A stretch of DNA of 24,049 nt from DAOWGG01 sp965369815 (GTDB taxonomy: Bacteria > Patescibacteriota > Gracilibacteria > UM-FILTER-43-11): positions 1 through 24,049 of the forward strand of contig CBDUQS010000019.1 of assembly GCA_965369815.1 (NCBI GenBank). Reading direction: 5' to 3'. The notes below the pieces were generated by a model, which made no database searches, had not been told where the DNA came from, and was given only the letters and a program-made list of their open reading frames with translations. Positions 21,061 to 24,049 of this stretch are shown here, in pieces (position 1 is the stretch's first letter; each line of letters opens with the position of its first letter). The position numbers were made by a program, and so were the translations under genes.

Positions 21061-23262
21061 ATGAAAAAAAACAAATTCCAGAAAAAAATCAATCAATTCT
21101 TAAAACGTTTTAACCCTAAAACCGCCAAGGCGATAAAGGGAGTTGGAATCGGTGTAATAACCCTTGCCTTGATGGCATTGGTTTACAGTGGCGAGCAAGC
21201 AGGGATGTGGTTTAAAGCGAGTATTTTAGAGGCTCCACAGCCGTTCAACGGAACGGTGATGCCTGTTTCTAAAGTGCCTCATTACAGCCATTGGCACACA
21301 CAAAGTAATTTACGTTACGACCAAATTTCAGCCGATAAGCTCGTGGATTTACCCGCGTACGATTTAGGAATAATGCAATTTGCAGACAGCCAATTGGAAT
21401 GGGGAAATACGAGTCAGGATTACATTCGAACCACGAAGATCGCTTATCCTGTGGTTTATTTAGGAAATTACAAACTGGATCATAAAGAAAATGTGGGAAG
21501 CCATTTGGCAGTGGATATTAAAATGCCAATCGGAACTCCAATCCATTCCATCGCGAATGGAAAGGTGGTAAAGAAATCGATTCAATCGACTGGATTCGGA
21601 AATCACGTGGTGGTGAAACACCCAAATGTGCCCGATCCAAGGAATCCAGGGCGAAAGGTAACCTTATATTCCGCTTTCAATCATATGGATCGTATAGATG
21701 TGATGGAGGGTCAGAATGTTTTGAAAGGGCAAATTATTGGAACCAGTGGAAACACAGGAACCTCGACCACGCCTCATCTGCATTTCCAAGTAGATCGCGA
21801 CGAAGCGCCGTGGCACCCTTACTGGCCATTCAGTTGGAAGGAGTCTCAGACAGCGGGATTGAGCTTTTTTGAAGCCGTGAACGCAGGCCTTGGGATGTCG
21901 AAAGGAAGAAGTAATACGGTTCACCCAATGGCATTTGTAATTAAAAATCTTAATTATAGCCATGTGGCGAGCAGCGACAGTAACAGCGGAACTCAGGACC
22001 CAAATCCAACACCAACGCCAGATCCGACTCCAACTCCAACTCCAATACCAGTTTCTACGCCAACACCAACTCCTGAACCAACACCAGATCCTGAACCAAC
22101 TTTCACCGAAGGTAATGATTCCGATTTATTCACCTTTAAGGTCACTGGTGAACATGTAAGCCTGGTGAACAATGGGGTAACATTAGTAGTAGAAGATCAA
22201 CTAAATCAACTTAGCGGACTCAATGAAAACGATGTGATTCGTGTTGAGTTAGAAGGAGCAGGAAGCCTACTTAAAAAACAATTCAAACGTTCTGATTTTG
22301 TGAGCAATACCATCAAGGTAATTGTAAGAAGCTCTGAGGTAGGAAGTACACATATACGAATTGGCAAAAGCGCTCACTATATAAACTTTGTCGATAAAGT
22401 AGCATCCGCCACTAAATTACATGTAGAACACGACGGACGATTCCAGAAAGGGATTGTCGAAAACATTAAAATCGTTGCCCTAGATGGCAATGGAAACGTC
22501 GCTCCAACCATTAACTATACTGGAGTGGTAAGTATAAGAACCGATCAAGGAAAAGCACGTTTCGTGCCGAATTCTTTAGAAAGTCGAGACTTTAAAAACG
22601 GAGTGGCCGAAGTGCGCATGATCGTAAGTAGCGAAGACGACGTAAAAATTCGCGCCCAAAATGGTGCTTTGGTGGGAATCAGTGATCTGATCCGCGCAGA
22701 AGACAGCATGGTATTTGCGGATATAAGACGAACTGACCCGAATTACGAAGCGATCAAATACTTAAAAGACAATGACATTATTGGTGGATACAGTGATGGA
22801 ACTTTCCGACCCAATCAAACCGTAAATCGAGCGGAAGCATTAAAAATGCTGATGCTGGCCTTCAATGTGGATGTGGGAGGACCTTTCCAAATGGAATTCA
22901 ACGATGTTGATGAAGGCGCCTGGTACGCTTCTACCCTTTCCACCGCCGTCGCTCGTGGAATTGTAAAGGGATATGCAGATGGAACGTTTAAACCAGCCAA
23001 TATGGTGAACCGAGCAGAGTACTTAAAGATTCTATTCGCCACCAACAACATTGAACCAAATTCTGAAATCACCAAACCTTACAACGATGTAAGCATGGAA
23101 GATTGGTTTGCTGGTTACGCTTATCTGGCCAATCGAATGAATCTACTGGATTCTGCAAGCAACCTAAACCCAGCAAACGGAATGACCCGCGCGGGCGTTG
23201 CTAAAACCATCTATCGAATGAAGATGATTCAGGAAAATAATTCGGTGGCGTACTCAAAATAA
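21061..23262 (+). CDS. M23 peptidase with Pro-Thr linker and three SLH domains
   Basis: The 733-residue surface protein has a basic N-terminus and one membrane segment (about 27-44). An M23 metallopeptidase domain (about 130-265) carries HLAVD (His148, Asp152), FNHMD and the closing HLHF (His239, His241), so the zinc site looks intact. A 'PTPTPDPT' proline-threonine linker follows (about 315-350), then one or two Ig-like regions (about 355-550). Three SLH domains (about 555-725) open with FADIRRTDPNYEAIKYL, FNDVDEGAWYASTL and YNDVSMEDWFAGYAYL. M23 domains cut peptidoglycan cross-bridges and SLH domains hold proteins on cell-wall polymers, so this is probably a wall-bound remodelling enzyme. 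It sits divergent from recF behind a long repeat-filled leader. Confidence 0.93.
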   Translation: MKKNKFQKKINQFLKRFNPKTAKAIKGVGIGVITLALMALVYSGEQAGMWFKASILEAPQPFNGTVMPVSKVPHYSHWHTQSNLRYDQISADKLVDLPAYDLGIMQFADSQLEWGNTSQDYIRTTKIAYPVVYLGNYKLDHKENVGSHLAVDIKMPIGTPIHSIANGKVVKKSIQSTGFGNHVVVKHPNVPDPRNPGRKVTLYSAFNHMDRIDVMEGQNVLKGQIIGTSGNTGTSTTPHLHFQVDRDEAPWHPYWPFSWKESQTAGLSFFEAVNAGLGMSKGRSNTVHPMAFVIKNLNYSHVASSDSNSGTQDPNPTPTPDPTPTPTPIPVSTPTPTPEPTPDPEPTFTEGNDSDLFTFKVTGEHVSLVNNGVTLVVEDQLNQLSGLNENDVIRVELEGAGSLLKKQFKRSDFVSNTIKVIVRSSEVGSTHIRIGKSAHYINFVDKVASATKLHVEHDGRFQKGIVENIKIVALDGNGNVAPTINYTGVVSIRTDQGKARFVPNSLESRDFKNGVAEVRMIVSSEDDVKIRAQNGALVGISDLIRAEDSMVFADIRRTDPNYEAIKYLKDNDIIGGYSDGTFRPNQTVNRAEALKMLMLAFNVDVGGPFQMEFNDVDEGAWYASTLSTAVARGIVKGYADGTFKPANMVNRAEYLKILFATNNIEPNSEITKPYNDVSMEDWFAGYAYLANRMNLLDSASNLNPANGMTRAGVAKTIYRMKMIQENNSVAYSK

Positions 23263-23264
23263 AC

Positions 23265-23293
23265 TTGACTTTTTTTTATCAATAGAATAAATT
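23265..23293 (+). promoter_or_regulatory. Promoter of a candidate small RNA
   Basis: TTGACT (23265-23270), a 17-base spacer and TAAATT (23288-23293), placed directly after the M23/SLH stop codon. A transcript would start near 23300. Confidence 0.5.
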
Positions 23294-23299
23294 TTGAGC

Positions 23300-23355
23300 G
23301 TCATCCCTAGTTCTATATGAATTAGGATAGAAGGCTTCCTTTTGGGAGCCTTTTT
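23300..23355 (+). ncRNA. Candidate 55-nt small RNA ending in a terminator
   Basis: Two hairpins fill the span: CCTAGTTC/GAATTAGG (23306-23313, 23319-23326, one G-U pair, 5-base loop) and GGCTTCC/GGGAGCC (23333-23339, 23344-23350, 4-base loop) followed by TTTTT. The second is a good Rho-independent terminator and may simply end the M23/SLH mRNA. A promoter directly upstream makes an independent small RNA, or an attenuator for the NYN gene, possible. Confidence 0.4.
23331..23355 (+). terminator. Rho-independent terminator
   Basis: A 7-bp stem GGCTTCC/GGGAGCC (one G-U pair) with loop TTTT, flanked by AA and followed by five T. It serves the M23/SLH gene and/or the candidate small RNA. Confidence 0.85.
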
Positions 23356-23372
23356 CGTTACAATGTCTTACT

Positions 23373-24049
23373 ATGGATCAACAAAATGTATGCATATTCA
23401 TCGACGGAGAAAATTTTTACAAAGGTATTGCTGGTACTTTCTTTGGAGAAAATCAATGCAAAACAAAAGTCACCCCTTACATGATTCAAGATAATTTTGA
23501 TCTAGTTGAGTTCTGTAAGCACCTAACAAAAGGACAAAAGTTAATTAAAATTTACTATTTTGATGCACGTCTTAACGGATCATTTAGCGGACCAGCCATC
23601 AGGCAACAGAATCAGTTTCTAAAAAAACTCAAAGAAGAAAAACTTATCCAAATAGAATTAGGAAGTATTCAAGGGAAAAAACCCTTCCGCTATCAAAAAG
23701 GTGTGGATGTTAAATTGGCCACCTTCTTAATTAAAGGAGCCCATTCAAAGGAATATGGAATGGGATACCTTCTATCGAGTGATAAGGATTTTTGTCCAGC
23801 GATTGAGTATGTTCAAGGCTCTTATAAAACCTCTGCTATAAATTATGTTTTCTTTAAGAATCGTTTTACTCGAATGTTGCACGATATATGTAGAAAAGAC
23901 CGAAAGTTATCAAACGAAGATATTTATTCATTTTGCAAAAACACTCTCCTAAAGCATTTAAAACATTATTCAATTATTTCAAAAGAAAAGTGGTTTGTAG
24001 GTGAAATGAAAATCATCAACAAGAAACTGCCAAAAAAGAAAAAACAAGC
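23373..24049 (+). CDS. NYN-domain (LabA/DUF88-like) putative RNase, 3' end outside window
   Basis: The frame is open from ATG 23373 to the window edge (225 codons, no stop). The NYN/PIN-like pattern is clear: VCIFIDGENFYKG (6-18, first catalytic Asp), IYYFDARLNG near residue 67, then GVDVKLATFLIKGA near residue 110 and GYLLSSDKDFCPAIEYVQ near residue 130, supplying the remaining metal-binding acidic residues. NYN proteins are predicted or shown metal-dependent RNases; the target here is unknown. TACAAT (23359-23364) lies eight bases before the ATG, so it may be leaderless, but no clear -35 accompanies it and the terminator is just upstream. A Lys-rich stretch begins at the cut end. Confidence 0.88.
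   Translation, partial: MDQQNVCIFIDGENFYKGIAGTFFGENQCKTKVTPYMIQDNFDLVEFCKHLTKGQKLIKIYYFDARLNGSFSGPAIRQQNQFLKKLKEEKLIQIELGSIQGKKPFRYQKGVDVKLATFLIKGAHSKEYGMGYLLSSDKDFCPAIEYVQGSYKTSAINYVFFKNRFTRMLHDICRKDRKLSNEDIYSFCKNTLLKHLKHYSIISKEKWFVGEMKIINKKLPKKKKQ

Noticed and set aside
21962..22159. Gln/Leu-rich ORF in the M23/SLH gene
   Set aside because: Out-of-frame reading of the Pro-Thr linker repeats; no independent start signal.

Overview
This 24 kb window is bacterial chromosome, most likely from a Patescibacteria/Candidate Phyla Radiation (CPR) lineage close to Peregrinibacteria. The evidence is five adjacent small proteins that share one two-helix, VirB2-like T4SS-pilin core; a short methionyl-tRNA synthetase; a sortase and an SLH-anchored M23 peptidase; and a lipoprotein with a Cys-containing segment I associate with CPR secreted proteins. 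Genes read through in the standard bacterial code and UGA ends at least two of them (9752 and 17472), which argues against the UGA=Gly code of Gracilibacteria and Absconditabacteria. The taxonomic call is an inference. Two genes run off the window ends: a minus-strand ORF at 1-1503 and a plus-strand NYN-domain gene from 23373.

Layout. (1) 1-1503, minus: a large unrecognised protein with a central helix-turn-helix and a possible methyltransferase-like C-terminal region. It starts from a consensus promoter divergent from purA. (2) 1637-4836, plus: purA, a CYTH-domain protein and an ftsA-like gene, probably one operon. (3) 4995-11382, minus: rmuC, five T4SS-pilin-like genes, metG, then a sortase with its own tandem promoters. 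The pilin and sortase genes suggest a surface-structure locus. (4) 11642-12732, plus: a Cys-rich lipoprotein and a small two-HTH protein. (5) 12778-17220, minus: a UvrD/PcrA-type helicase fused to a RecB-like nuclease, and a four-domain S1 protein (rpsA). (6) 17.4-19.75 kb: an AT-rich accessory island with a uracil-DNA-glycosylase-like protein, an orphan RHH antitoxin-like gene and a winged-HTH/phosphoribosyltransferase fusion under a leaderless, operator-bearing promoter. (7) 19785-24049: recF (minus), divergent from a cell-wall M23/SLH protein (plus), then a candidate small RNA and the NYN gene.

Two themes run through the window. First, hardly any start codon has a Shine-Dalgarno sequence, and in several genes a good -10 box lies only 6-10 bases before the ATG, so leaderless transcription looks common. 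Second, the spacers carry several families of short structured or 'word-like' repeats: the GACTCGCACTCGCACTT inverted repeats, 11-bp AAGCAATCTGA-type arrays, a covarying TTCC/TTCT-loop hairpin, a GTCATTCCC palindrome, and AATTAGTAAT or AATTACGAA words. No spacer longer than 300 bases exists. No tRNA, rRNA, CRISPR array or recognisable insertion sequence was seen.
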